From positions 20,274,001 through 20,338,000 of the forward strand of contig OZ316896.1 in NCBI GenBank assembly GCA_973895155.1: a stretch of 64,000 bases of DNA, given 5' to 3'. The position numbers were made by a program, and so were the translations under genes. The DNA comes from Marsupella aquatica (Eukaryota; Marchantiophyta). The notes beneath the pieces were generated by a model that was not told where the DNA came from, searched no databases, and saw nothing but the letters and a program-made list of their open reading frames with translations. Below, one piece after another: positions 1 to 11,100 of the stretch (position 1 is the stretch's first letter; each line of letters starts with the position of its first letter).

Positions 1-582
1 CAAGTCCTGGGCAAGCGGACGCCATTTTTTTCTGGAAACCTCAGCCTGGGTTTCTCAGTTGGACGTCCTCGTTTTCTACGCTTCAAAGGTGGCCCGCACC
101 AGGCATCAGGTTCCAAATCATCCTTCAAAATAGCTGTGATGCTACCACTGTATGTACGTCTGAATGAATCTGATGAATAAAAATGTGACACAAAATCATA
201 ATGTCGTAGGTGCAACCTGGTAATGGCTCTCCAAGCATGAATGCATGGAATCCCAACATCCTGCCAATCTCCACAGGAACATTCCTTCACTGGCTCCAAA
301 TTGACTAGAAAATGTCGACCATCTGAATCTGTAATTCTAACTTCTGTAGGGCTAGATGGGTCTGCAACAAGTTGGTATGATTCCTCATGTCTTTCCCTCA
401 ATATAGCCATGATATTGGGAGGGAATGGTGTAGTCAGCGACTCAGCAAGAGTCCTCTTCTCATAGTATTGCTTCATCATGTAGTCCCAAATAAGATTTGA
501 CTGCTTGAATGCTACTTCTTGGCATTCAGATTTTAGTGCTCGATTTTTACTCTTTGCTTGCTGAGATGTCTCATGACCCCAC
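1..582 (-). pseudogene. Mutator-like transposase, C-terminal end with SWIM zinc finger (runs off window)
   Basis: The minus strand is open without a stop from about 582 to the window edge. It encodes the tail of a MULE/MuDR transposase. The SWIM zinc finger (CSCGDWQDVGIPCIHA, about 228-276) has the CxC...CxH spacing typical of the DNA-binding region after the DDE core. After it come FYSSDSFRRTY-like residues and a basic GRPTEKPR tail, as in other plant MULE proteins. The segment starts at a good acceptor (TGTGTTAG, 583-592). The catalytic DDE core, which should lie upstream on the minus strand, is not recognisable in 583-2000, so this is probably a deleted or relic copy. The true C-terminus may lie outside the window. 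Confidence 0.75.
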
Positions 583-1069
583 CTAACACAGGTTTCCAAT
601 GTTAGTCATGCCTCACAGAAGAACAACAAATTCAAAAGGAATGATGGAATAATGAGCATGACAATGTGGATGATTTTTACCTATGACAAGTTCATGTAAT
701 GTGCAAATAATTGTCATTCATTATTTTTCATTTCAGCCTCAGCCTCATTTACACTGTGCCTACTGTAGTCTGTCAAAGTTGTTGTGTCTTATGTAGTCCG
801 TTTGTATGTAAATGCTTGACAAAACCAAATTGTGATCATTTCACAAACACTAATGCTCTAAGAGACATTGATCAAATGCAACTAGGTCTCAACATTTCTC
901 AATTGGAAATCCAATTTTTATTCATAATAAAGCACAAAATACATTCCGGTAGCAAGGAGCAGTATCTGCAAGTGGACATATGTATGGCCTATGCTATGGC
1001 CTGTTGTGTCTACAAAAGCTTGCCCACTATCTATGCATTAAGTTGCTTGTAAAGCTACACACTATTGAA
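583..1069. other. Non-coding stretch between MULE tail and unknown gene
   Basis: No reading frame on either strand looks like protein. It could be an intron joining the exon that ends near 1070 to the SWIM exon at 582, because an acceptor is present at its left end. The missing transposase core argues against a normal intact intron-exon link. Confidence 0.3.
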
Positions 1070-1868
1070 TTATTTCTCATAGACCTTCATGGTCCCAGGC
1101 TGCTCATGGAAATAATACACCCCAAATAGATTTCCAATAGTGGATTTCCAATCATCTAGATCACTTGGCACCCACTTATGAATGCCATACACAGCAAATC
1201 CACTTTTGCCATTCACAGTCTCCAAGTAAAACAATTCATACACCACAAGAGCATCAGTCTCCTCACGAAAGCAATAGCACAAATCTCCATCTCGGAATTT
1301 CTTGCCCTCAAGTAAAATCTCAGCAGGATTTCCAAACTGAATCTTCTGCTGCTGTCCAAGCTAACAATCGTCAAAACGGAAAATATAAGTACGCCCAATG
1401 TTGTCACTCCGTTCCACAACCCAGAATTCAAAGTCAGTTGGGCGTATCCAAGCTCGGCTCATGTCATTCCGACTGGACGAGACAAGGTTCCACTTCCACT
1501 TGGCATTTGTGAGGAAGGAGTGATACTCCTGTATGTATTCTTCCATGGCAGCTTGCGTGAAGCAACAGGATTGTATCTCATTTGTCATAGGGAGCCTGAA
1601 ATAAAGCACCCACACAATTTAAATGTAGCATTGAAAATAGCAAAGTGAATGGACCAAACCACTGCAACAGCAAGTAAATGTACAGTTGTTAGCATATTGA
1701 ATTGAAAGCAAAATTTGGTGATTGGAGTTGGAACAGAGTATACCTATCCCATGGGGGCCTAAAAGCAGGGTTGACCCGCTTCCTCAATGAATTGACTGTC
1801 TCCTTTACTGGATTGAAAACCGGCACCTTAGCCACCTTGCCCCACTGAATCGATGATCCGGCGGCCAT
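1070..1868 (-). pseudogene. Two-exon hypothetical protein with one in-frame stop
   Basis: Exon 1 is 1744-1868 and starts MAAGSSIQWGKVAKV. It ends at a GTATAC donor in phase 2. Exon 2 runs from 1595, after TTTATTTCAG, to the stop at 1070 in the matching phase. One TAG lies in frame at 1361-1363, and the same frame stays coherent on both sides of it. The product of about 215 residues is rich in W, F and Y, has no domain I recognise, and ends GTMKVYEK. It may be the N-terminal part of the MULE gene whose tail lies at 1-582, or an unrelated captured gene. The in-frame stop suggests decay. Confidence 0.4.
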
Positions 1869-2702
1869 TGAAAATTGAAGATTCCCGGGATGGCTGTACA
1901 AAATCAATGTAAGAGTGAAGACGTAAGATAGTTGACCATCATGAAAGCCAGTTGCCATTAAAGGATAGTTTGGCATCTATTTATGTGGAAGGACTCACTC
2001 AAACAGTTGGCTATTGACTGCTTACTACTTCTTGGTCAGTATCTTAACATCAGCAAGAAACTAGACACAATCCTTTGCCAAACATTGCTACGCAAATGGA
2101 GCTAATGGCAACAAGTGAATGCAATTAGTAATGCAACTGAATACTCAATCATCTAGAAATAGAATCAACACATAAACGCAAGTGTAGGGAGGCCCACTGA
2201 CAATGCACCTATTTGTGGAATCAGCAGCTTCAATCGCATCCAACGTACGTCCAAGCAGGTTGCGTCTAATGTTAGCACAACACTACGCTCGATCAGGCTA
2301 TCGTCCAATGTCAAAGAATGTGCTGCACTCAGGCTATCATCCAATGTAGGTGTTGTGCTCAACGCATTGTTTCATCTCCAACATTCCCTTTGAAAAACAC
2401 AGACTGTGTTGCAGACATTTCATTCACAAGACTCCTTTGATGTTTCCTTTGGTGTTTCCCTCCATGTTTCCCTCTACCCTAACGCTGTTTTTGAAATGTT
2501 AACAGTGGTATAGTGGCCTGAGTCAGGGGAACGGGACAGTCAATGAGTCAACGTGTTTCTACTGCCATGAACGGATGTTAACCCATGGTTAAAGAATTCC
2601 GTTACTCGAGTAAGCATAGAGGAATTTAAGTGTGGCATATTTGTAAATACAGAAAAAGTAGTGGCAGTATTGTGATTTGAATCATCTTTAGTGGCAACCT
2701 AC
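1869..2702. other. Non-coding spacer with a small direct repeat
   Basis: No convincing gene is seen. Near 2290-2350 an 18-base unit (CAGGCTATCRTCCAATGT) occurs twice, 39 bases apart. Confidence 0.3.
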
Positions 2703-3345
2703 TTAAAAGCTATTCTTATTTAATGTAACATGCATATACATAACATAATGTGTAGCTCCATCGATAGCTCCATGAATTCTAATTCCATAATTTGCTAATT
2801 TGTCATATGCTGCACAAGAAATTAAACAAAATTAGTACATAATTTCATGATCATGAACAAACTATCTGAATCGTATATAGTCAAAAAATGATTGATTCAA
2901 TCTAAATAAAGGATATAAATACTTGAATTTTACTCACAGTCCATATGCGAAATATGCATTGCTTCAGTGACATCGTAAACCCGACGTATTAGACATCCGC
3001 GTGCTCTTGATGCAAGTAATCCTGGAACTAAAACATCCAAGGCATCACGTACAAGCGTTCTTGAAACTTTGTATCCAGCTCTTTTTAATTGTGCCTTTAT
3101 CATTCTTATTCCCCAATCTTTTGCATATCCATATATGGGAATAAACTCTAGAATCAATTGCCGAACCTCCTCAACCGTATATGTTGGATACATTTTCTCT
3201 CCATTACTAAATACTTTCAACCATCGCCATAAGGTAATTCGATCTATTTCCAAGTGCTAATGCACATTCCTTCATAGTGTAACCAATGTGAAGTGCTGTC
3301 ATCACATCTTCACATATTGAATTGATGTTTGCTGCATCCATATAT
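2703..3345 (-). pseudogene. Integrase-like transposase fragment (HTH plus start of rve core)
   Basis: The frame opens with a helix-turn-helix-like segment (about 3345-3255, ...GYTMKECALAL). It shifts by one base near 3253 and continues IDRITLWRWLKVF, then KDWGIRMIKAQLKRAGYKVSR. It ends exon 1 with RRVYDVTEAMHISHMD at a GTGAGT donor (2937). A 128-base intron ends with TTCTTGTGCAG (2810), and exon 2 (2809-2703) resumes in phase with the IHGAIDGATHYVMYMH segment, then stops. HMD and GAIDG match the positions of the first catalytic Asp and the next strand in the integrase family that pairs an HTH with an rve core and reads WHIDGNHKL...IHGGIDG. The frameshift and early stop make it a relic. Confidence 0.55.
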
Positions 3346-3709
3346 TTCCCAAATATTCTCCAAAACTCCAATGAACTAATACTTTATTTTGCCAGCGTAT
3401 AATTCCACCTTTTTTAGAACAATTACAGAACTCTGTTAGAAAAACAAAGGTCACGAGACAAAAAAACAAGGCTAGTTAGAAGATGTACACTAAGTTGCCA
3501 TTGCACATACAATAAAGTAGGAATATTTTTAGCAAAAGATACCCTAGATTTACAAAGACTATGGAGGGCTACCACCTTTGGTCTATTCAATGCCCCAATT
3601 TAAGCTCTTGAGATCATCTATTACAAAAATAAGCAAAGATACAAATGGGCAAACAAAATCAATATATAACATAAAAAATTCTGCTCATTATCATGACTAT
3701 GAATCATGT
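3346..3709. other. AT-rich spacer
   Basis: No coding signal or clear repeat is seen. Confidence 0.3.
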
Positions 3710-5478
3710 TTATGCATTTTCATTTGAAAATGTGTAGGCACCACCTAGCTTTTCATTAATTGCAATCCCAACTACGTATACCGGTTCTATAGGAGAACAT
3801 CTGTACGAGGTGGCGTGTATATCTTTTCCACGAAGAAAGAAAATATCCCCATCTAATATTGGAATCTTTATTCCATACTCAATAACAACTAGATGTCCAC
3901 CTCGTTCCTCCATTGAGGGATTTGATGCCATGAACATAGTGTATTTACTACAATCATGATCATTATGAACTATATTACAGTAGTTCTTTGTAAGAAATAG
4001 AGGATATGTTGGTACTGCATGTTTCACAACGTCGGGCTTGGAAAAGTATTGAAGTAATTCTTTGCTTAGATCCATGAAAGGATCTTTGCAATCCAAAAAT
4101 TCCCTCACTACCGGCCAAAAATAATCACAAAATAATAGGAAAATAATTTCAAATAAGATTTGATGGGAGCATTGCTCATGAATTAACTCCAATTGCAATG
4201 CGCTAATCAGAGTTGTATCAACAATCTTTAACTTATCCCTGTAGTAACTCACAAAATGTGCTCCTTTTCCTTCTCTCCAATTCACAAGTGGCCCCACAGC
4301 TCGCATTGTTTCAATCAATGTTGATCTCAAATTAGCTCTACGAACAGTCCATTTGTGATTGTAGGCATCAATTATTGAATGTCGTAGAAATGGTCGATCA
4401 CCCTCTGGAATAACTCCTTTCATATGTCCCCCTATTATTTCATTGGTAGAAAGATCAATAGATGACAAGGGATCCATAACATAAAAGTTACTTGGTATCA
4501 CCTTCCATACAATATGTCGTTATGTTTTGGGTGGACTAAATCCTCTCTCAATCAAGAAAGCATTTTTATGTTTCACAAGAAACTTTGGGCTTCTCTTCGC
4601 AAATGTCTTTATTGAGATTTAATGTTCTTCAAATTTTTCAAAATGATCTGCCTTCCGATTTATATATAAAATTAGATCTTTACAAAATTTCCGGACCCTA
4701 GTGGCAATCTCATTCCCAAGCAAAGATAGATTGTACCGGAAAGTGATCAAGTGGACTATTATTTTCCACTGATTGACAGTAAAATACTCAGACCAACGAC
4801 CGGTTTTCCCCAAGAAGTGAAAACCAGAATAAAATTTTGATAACTCTCCCTTCATTTTCCCACCGGAAAAGATGTGAACACCATATTCAAAGAGTAACCA
4901 ATCACCGAGCAACCATTTCAGTAAAAACTGAATATGTAATTTTCTCAACTGAGATGTAAGAGTGATGAGCTCACAGAAATAAATAGCACCCTTAGGAAGA
5001 GGTTGGCTTTTGGTGATGTCTGTTCGATTTTGATGATCATTAAATTGAATCTGCACAAATAAGATTATTGATCAACATAAAGTGATAAAGAACTTTTACT
5101 AATTTATTATAGTTTACTAGTTAATCAATATTTTGTTTGACATCTTGGACCATAGTGAAATCAAATAGAATTCGAAGCATATCAACGCCAGGCACTGAGG
5201 ATTCCAACAAAAATAATTTGAAAGTTTCACCCCCCCCCGGAATATCAATTCCTCTTGATTTTACTCACAAAACTATGGTCTCCAAAATATAGCAATATAA
5301 TGATGATAATGAATATCTTATAATAGATTGTATACTATTGGCAACAAGGTAAGATTCTTACCCTTTCATCAGATTTGGGAGAAGTTTGCCTTTTCTTTCC
5401 CCTTCTTTCATTTACTTTTGCATCATTGTTACTCAATTTTAAGTCTTTCATCGAATCTGCAATGAATGACAATCTATC
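3710..5478 (-). pseudogene. Broken transposon-type protein ending in a TET/JBP-like 2OG-Fe(II) dioxygenase fold
   Basis: A small exon at about 5362-5478 (DRLSFIADSMKDLKLS..., basic end GKKRQTSPKSDER) has acceptor TATTCAG and donor GTAAG. It joins in phase 0 to a long exon starting at 5050 (acceptor TTTGTGCAG). One frame then stays coherent for about 1.3 kb to 3710, interrupted by two stops (4619-4621 and about 4516). The last 90 residues look like a double-stranded beta-helix dioxygenase. They show HxD (HND, about 3965-3975), GGHLVVIEYGIKIPILDGD, FFLRG and a distal KDIHATSY. This order matches TET/JBP-type 2OG-Fe(II) oxygenases, some of which are carried by transposons. The N-terminal part is unrecognised. 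A different 2OG-oxygenase family is possible. Confidence 0.5.
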
Positions 5479-5973
5479 CTGAATATCAACTTTTTCATGT
5501 AATTGTTCAAACAAAAAATAACACTAACCATTCACATATCAATCACAGGTACTTATTTGACACATAGAATTACTTTCTACAGCCTAATCTTTACGTATGT
5601 CTATTTCTTGACATAATTATTTTGGATATTGTTTGTATTAACGTATTCCAAACTCCATCAACAAATACAAAATTGAAGTATGCAAATTGCATGCATGCAA
5701 CAATAGATGAGGCAAAAAGAGAAATGGTCACCTCGTCACCACAAATTAGCCAGTTTTCCAAATCCAAAGTTGTCTTCAAAATTGATATCTCTGCACTTTC
5801 CAAAAAATATATCAAGCTTAAGGTCCCATTGGCCCTAATACAAAATCTAGTGGATCCAAGTTACTATGAGTCCTCCAAAATATTCTCAATAAAATTTAAA
5901 ATTTTTCACTCTTTTGTCCTTTCCTAATTTGATGGCCTATGGTGTTTTAGTCAAAGAGTCTATTGGATAAACT
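5479..5973. other. Spacer without assignable gene
   Basis: AT-rich sequence with an open frame on each strand near 5590-5930, but neither shows a domain or a compositional sign of coding. Confidence 0.3.
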
Positions 5974-6953
5974 TTAGAACCAAAAAATATGATCACGAAC
6001 AGGGGTCTGCAAAGTGGGATCAATGGGATGGAGATGACAATAAAGAACCATCTGTCAACTCCATGGGCACTATGATCATATATCTTTCGATCCTCGGGGG
6101 TCTCACTATATGGATGCCTCCCATCACCTGCGACGGTTTTAGGCCTCGGACCCCCTAAAATATAAGAAATTATTTTTATTTTTCAACCCCTATAAAGTTG
6201 GAATATTCTTGGAATATTCCAAAATTTTGGTTATAAGGACCCTAATGTTCTTATAAGTCTCAAAATTGGATTTAAGAGACCGTATTGTTCTTCTCAGAAA
6301 ATTCTTAAGTCTTCCCTTCGAACCAATAAAATGACCCTATACTTTGTCGCACATGATATGCCATTTTTGGGAAGTGAAACCCCGGAGTTTTGATCGCAAA
6401 CATATCCTTTTGCCTGACATTCCTTCAAACAGTAAAAATGCCACATTGTGGGGCATCGAATGCAATGGACAATATCTGTCCAATTGAGGTCATCATGTTT
6501 ACCACATGCCTTGCATGTATGTAACGGGCAGATAGGGGTGTGTGATGGCAAACGCGCACCGCAAAAAAACCTTACACAAAATCTATCTGAACATTTTCGA
6601 ACATATTGTGGAGAGTCAAGAGGACCCTCCAAATTCCCCAACTTTCCACATTGGGCACAGTTTGCATGTTTATATATGCAGTCTTTGCACTTCCACTTCC
6701 CATGTTGGCCAGAAGGTGGGGGAAGGCCGACCCCTGGACAGTTATTCTCTGCTACATGCAGAGATTAAAGTGTCTCTGAAAGCATGGTCCATCACAAATG
6801 ACTAACTCTCCACCATCATCACAAATGGCACAACAATGGGCTGCTTTTTGGTAGATTTGTTCGCGTGAAAAACTTCAAAACATGTGGTCCAAACACAGCT
6901 GAATGTCTCACCTCGCCCTTATCTTTTCTACATGGTTGTTTAGGACGAGCCAT
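5974..6953 (-). pseudogene. EDM2-like PHD-finger protein relic, split by a MITE
   Basis: Reading the minus strand, MARPKQPCRKDKGE (from 6953) is followed by CAICDDGGELVICDGPC. After a stop and a one-base shift come KWKCKDCIYKHANCAQCGK and then CPLHTCKACGKHDDLNW, HCIRCPTMWHFYCLK. This Cys/His order is that of the extended PHD module of Arabidopsis EDM2, a chromatin reader that controls silencing and RNA processing at transposon-containing genes. A 295-bp MITE (6093-6387) interrupts it. Beyond the MITE, MVLYCHLHPIDPT...TPVRDHIFWF matches the EDM2 segment that follows the PHD module, in a shifted frame ending at 5974. The rest of EDM2 is absent, so this is a truncated relic. Confidence 0.65.
6093..6387. 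mobile_element. hAT-like MITE, copy 1 (family CTCGGGGG)
   Basis: Non-coding 295-bp element with terminal inverted repeats CTCGGGGGTCTCACT and CTCCGGGGTTTCACT (right end read inverted). It is flanked by TTTCGATC (6085-6092) and TTTTGATC (6388-6395), an 8-bp target duplication with one difference. Its interior is nearly the reverse complement of the copy at 24082-24379. An 8-bp duplication suggests a hAT-class transposase in trans. Confidence 0.85.
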
Positions 6954-7099
6954 GCCTGCACACCATAAACAAAATTAATTGTTAGAAATCACCAAAAAAT
7001 TGGGATTTAAACTCAGAACTAACAAATCATCAAAAATACACAATAATACTACTATTCAACGAGCTATTCAAGATTTATGTACAAATTAGTTGCATACTT

Positions 7100-8180
7100 C
7101 AATCTACATAACAAGTCCAAGTACATGTTGTTCTCTTAGCCATGCAGGTCCCTCACAAGATGGTGGTATAATAAGAGTCGTGGCTGCCGAATGTCCCTTC
7201 TTTGAACTACTCAGAAACAAAATTAATATTCACTAAGGTAAGCAGGGTTTGAGAGATGGAACCAGAGATGGCAAAATTTCTAGAGCCACATTCCCTTAAT
7301 AGAATGGGACCAAACTTTGCTTGCACATACCCCAGGTAGTAGACAACGTGTTGGTGAAGTAAGAACACCAACGAAGCTTTGGTTGAGAAATGAAAAATCA
7401 AAGCCTCCATGGGGTACTCCTGCATCCTAAGCAACCTTTGACTTCTCTCCCTTGCCACTATTCGAACCAGCTCCGACTTGCTAGATCTGCAGCCAAGTCC
7501 AAGTGCATGTTTTCCTCTTAGCCAGGTCCCTAACAAGATGGTGGTTCATAAGAGTCGTAGCTATCAAATGTCCCTACTTTGAAGTACTCAGAAACCTATC
7601 GTTCAGTAAGGGAAGGAACGTTTAAGAGATGGAAGCAGGGAGCATGGAATTTCTGGAGCCACAATATTCCCTAGACGAAATGGGACCAAACTTGGCCAGC
7701 ACGTACCTCAAGTAGTAGACAATGTTTTGGCAAAGTTACAGCATGAACGGAGATTTCATTGAGAAATGAAAAACCAGATGCTCCGAGGCAGTCCTCCTGC
7801 CTCCCAAGCCACCTTCGACTCCTCTCCCTTGCCACTATCTCAATCAGCTCGTACTTGCTAGACCTGCAAACAAGTCCAACTACATTGTGTTCTCTCAGCC
7901 ACGTCCCTAACAAGATGGTGGTATCACAGGAGTTGTAGTTGTTGAACGTCATTGCTTTGAAGTACTCAGAAATCAATCATTCAGTAAGGGAAGCAACGTT
8001 TAAGAGATGGAAGTAGGGAGCGTGGAATTTCTGGAGCCACATTCCCTGGACGGAATGGGACCAAACTCGGCCAGCACGTACCTCAAGTAGTAGACAATGT
8101 CCTGGCAAAGTTACAGCATGAACGGAGCTTGAGCTTTCACTGAGACATAAAAAATTGGATGCTCCGAGGTGGTCCTCCTA
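7100..8180. repeat. Tandem array, three diverged copies of about 380 bp
   Basis: Marker strings such as ACAAGATGGTGGT recur near 7151, 7523 and 7910, a period of about 371-387 bases. They carry GAAGTACTCAGAAA and GGAATTTCTGGAGCC-type neighbours with them. The last copy is partial. Minus-strand frames in each copy give related peptides (CRSSKxELxxIVARERS), so the unit may once have been coding, but no domain is recognisable. Confidence 0.75.
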
Positions 8181-11100
8181 ACCAGTTTTGACTTCTGCTG
8201 CTTGCCAAGTCTATTTCGACTTCTCTCTTGCAAGGATTCAAAGGAGTGTTCGACCAAGTTTGAGGGTGTGTCATCAGCTTCATTAACTTTAGTGTGTGAC
8301 AATTTGTTGGCCGGTGATTTCCTTGGCGGCTCATCTCCCTCCTCAGGTTGGGTTGAAATGAATTGAACTCCTGATACGTTCGCTTGAAAGCCTTAGAAAT
8401 AAAAACACATATAAGAAATCTCAATGGGTATGGCTACCTTATTTGGGAGCCTACTGAAGTTACTTAATTTGTCCTATTGAGATTTTGTGTCTATGTTTTT
8501 GTTTTGAATTATTTTGTAAGATAACCATAAGGAACATAACAAACATGGAGCCTTAAGGGATGAGTCCAAGGCCCGAATTCCTTTTTCAAGATTTTCATGA
8601 TTTTTCCAAAAGTGCTTTAAAAAAACATATAAAAATGAAACATGTTTTGTGAACTTTGCTATTATAATTCTTTCAATGAAAATCTTGGGATATTTTCAAC
8701 ATCATTTTCACAATTACCAAAAATAACAAATCCATACTTAATTACAAACATAAAATTTACGGTCTTTGATCTGAGTTTGTGCAAACTCAAAATCTTAAGT
8801 AGAATGCCACTATCCATTGTAGGTGTGCATCTAAGTCCACTAAATCTCTAAATACAATGCAACTCAACTAATCTAAGGCTTCTCTAACCTCCTCTCCACT
8901 TCTAGAAGATCCTTGCTTCAATCCGAGCTAGCTCAATAGTTACATCTTCTGTTGCACCCTCTACTCTGGTGCGCTTCACGTCCTCCCCACTCTCTTGATC
9001 CATACCAATATTGAAATGTACATCGAGTTTGATTTGGGCAGCCACCTGGCTTCATGAAATCATGAAGCCGGGTTCTCACCTGAAAGAAGCTACCTGATCC
9101 TCCTAGCTCCCTCCAGTTAGTTCCCCCAAGCTCGATAGTTCTCTTTGCTTCTGCTCCCAATCCACCCACCTTGGACTCATTTTTGACCCAGACCAGGCCT
9201 GGTCAACCCTTAATCCTCCCTGGATCAATCTTGATTCCCGATCGGCCCTCCCCTGGTCCCTGATTAGTGAAACCCTTCCCCAATCCTAAACCCTCCCCCC
9301 CAATCTTTTACCGCTCCCCCTCCAATGTTTGATCATCCCCTTGATGCTCGACTGCCCTCCTCCGGTGCTCCATCCCCCTCTGATGGTTGATCGTTCCCCT
9401 GACGGTCGATTGTCCACCCTCCTCCAATCCCTAAATGGCCCCCCTTCCAATCCCCTTCCAATCCTTATCAATCCCATTCCAATCTCCCTTGCTCCCTCTC
9501 CCATCCTCCACTTGCTCCCCCTTCAATCCTTAGGTCTGCTCGATTGAGATCTAGCTCTCAAGCTCAATTTTTCACAAATTATCCCTGATCCTTTGTGGCT
9601 ATCTCCCCTAATTGGAATCTGTCTCATTTAATCAGAGTCTACCACAGCTAATTCAAGTAGCAGTCAATCACAGTAGAAGCTCATTCAATAACCAAATCTG
9701 AGAAATCAAAGTCCAACACTCAGGTGAAATCCAGCAATCAAAGCATCAACATCAAACCAGGAATTCAAAATTTCAGCTTCAGGATTTTGAAGGCGACAGC
9801 AGAGATTAGCAGTCGTTCCCAGACCATAAATTAGGCCTGACCTCAATCGGCAGCTGATGACAGCACCTTGATGCGACTTGAGCTTAAGTGAGGGGCAATA
9901 GCCCTCTCCAGGCCGCAGCCTCCTTTGCCATAGCCAATTGGCTACCCTAGCCCTTTGTAGGTCATTGAGCTTGCAACACAGTCTTTGCCCTTTGTATTTT
10001 GTCACAACCAGTTTTGGGCTTCATGAATTCATGAAGCTTTTGGTTTCTCAGTTTCCCAGGTGGTAGCCCCTTCATGAATTCATGAAAGAGAATAAGGTAT
10101 CTTAGGGAGAGAATCTCCAGAATAGCCAAAAGAAAGACTTCAAAAGTGAAAGAAAAGGGGATAAAGACAAACCACTCAATCTCAAGAAATGCAAAAAATA
10201 TGGTGAAATAAAAGCAAAAAGTGCTCCAAATGCCAATATTCCAAAAAGCATATGGAAACAGTAGGTCAACAAGACAAACTCTCCAATCATGAGTCATGGA
10301 AGTACGTATCTTGGTGGGCAAAAACATATGGGTTTTTACTGGTGGGCAAAAACATATGGGTTTTTAATGCCAATGTTTATCCTCATGAAACTTGGGAATG
10401 CAAACCTAAAAATGATTTATTTCTCCAAGTAAACTGGATTGGGTAGTCCAAACAATATTGTGAGATTAATAATTGAGCAATCTAGTAAAGGGAGGTATGG
10501 GGAAGGGAAAAGGCCCAAAGAAGCCCTAAGTTGCCCAACAAGCCAAAAAGTCAAAGGACTAAGATACCACCTAGTAGCCAAGAAGACTAATTAATAAAGT
10601 GTTGTGTCATAAAAAACTTTTGGAAATATAATTTTTTCAACTTTTTCCTTGACTTGTTTATCTATGTCATGAAATGATTGGCTTAATTATTGAAAAATGA
10701 TTTAAGCATTTCTTATTCATTTAAATTAGAGAAAGGACCAATTAAGTTCAAATAGGCGTCCTCTATTCATGAAAACATGTTATTTCATTTGTTTCAAGTT
10801 AAAGGGTTTTTGCTCTTTTGTGTGTTTTGTCTACATTAAGTTCTTCTCACTCATTTGAGAGCACTAGCCTCCCCGGGCGTTAAGTTCTATCCCATGTGGT
10901 TGAGACTAGTGTTAATTTGGGTGTCCGACTCAAGGGTCTTCAAGATAGTGGACAGTTGAGAAAGCGGACTCATGAATTCATGAAGACCGATTGTAACAAG
11001 TTTCTAAAAACACTAAGTCCTGTCTCAAAACCAGATTGTTGTGCATTTTGGAAAGGTCAAGCGTTGCAACAAGCACCAAGGGGAGAGAGTGAATATGGTC

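Noticed and set aside
5591-5927. Overlapping plus and minus open frames as an exon of the EDM2-like gene
   Set aside because: Neither matches the region that follows the PHD module in EDM2, and no splice sites in phase were found.
9286-9547. Repetitive Gly/Arg-rich or Pro-rich protein
   Set aside because: It is the translation of a pyrimidine-rich low-complexity tract.
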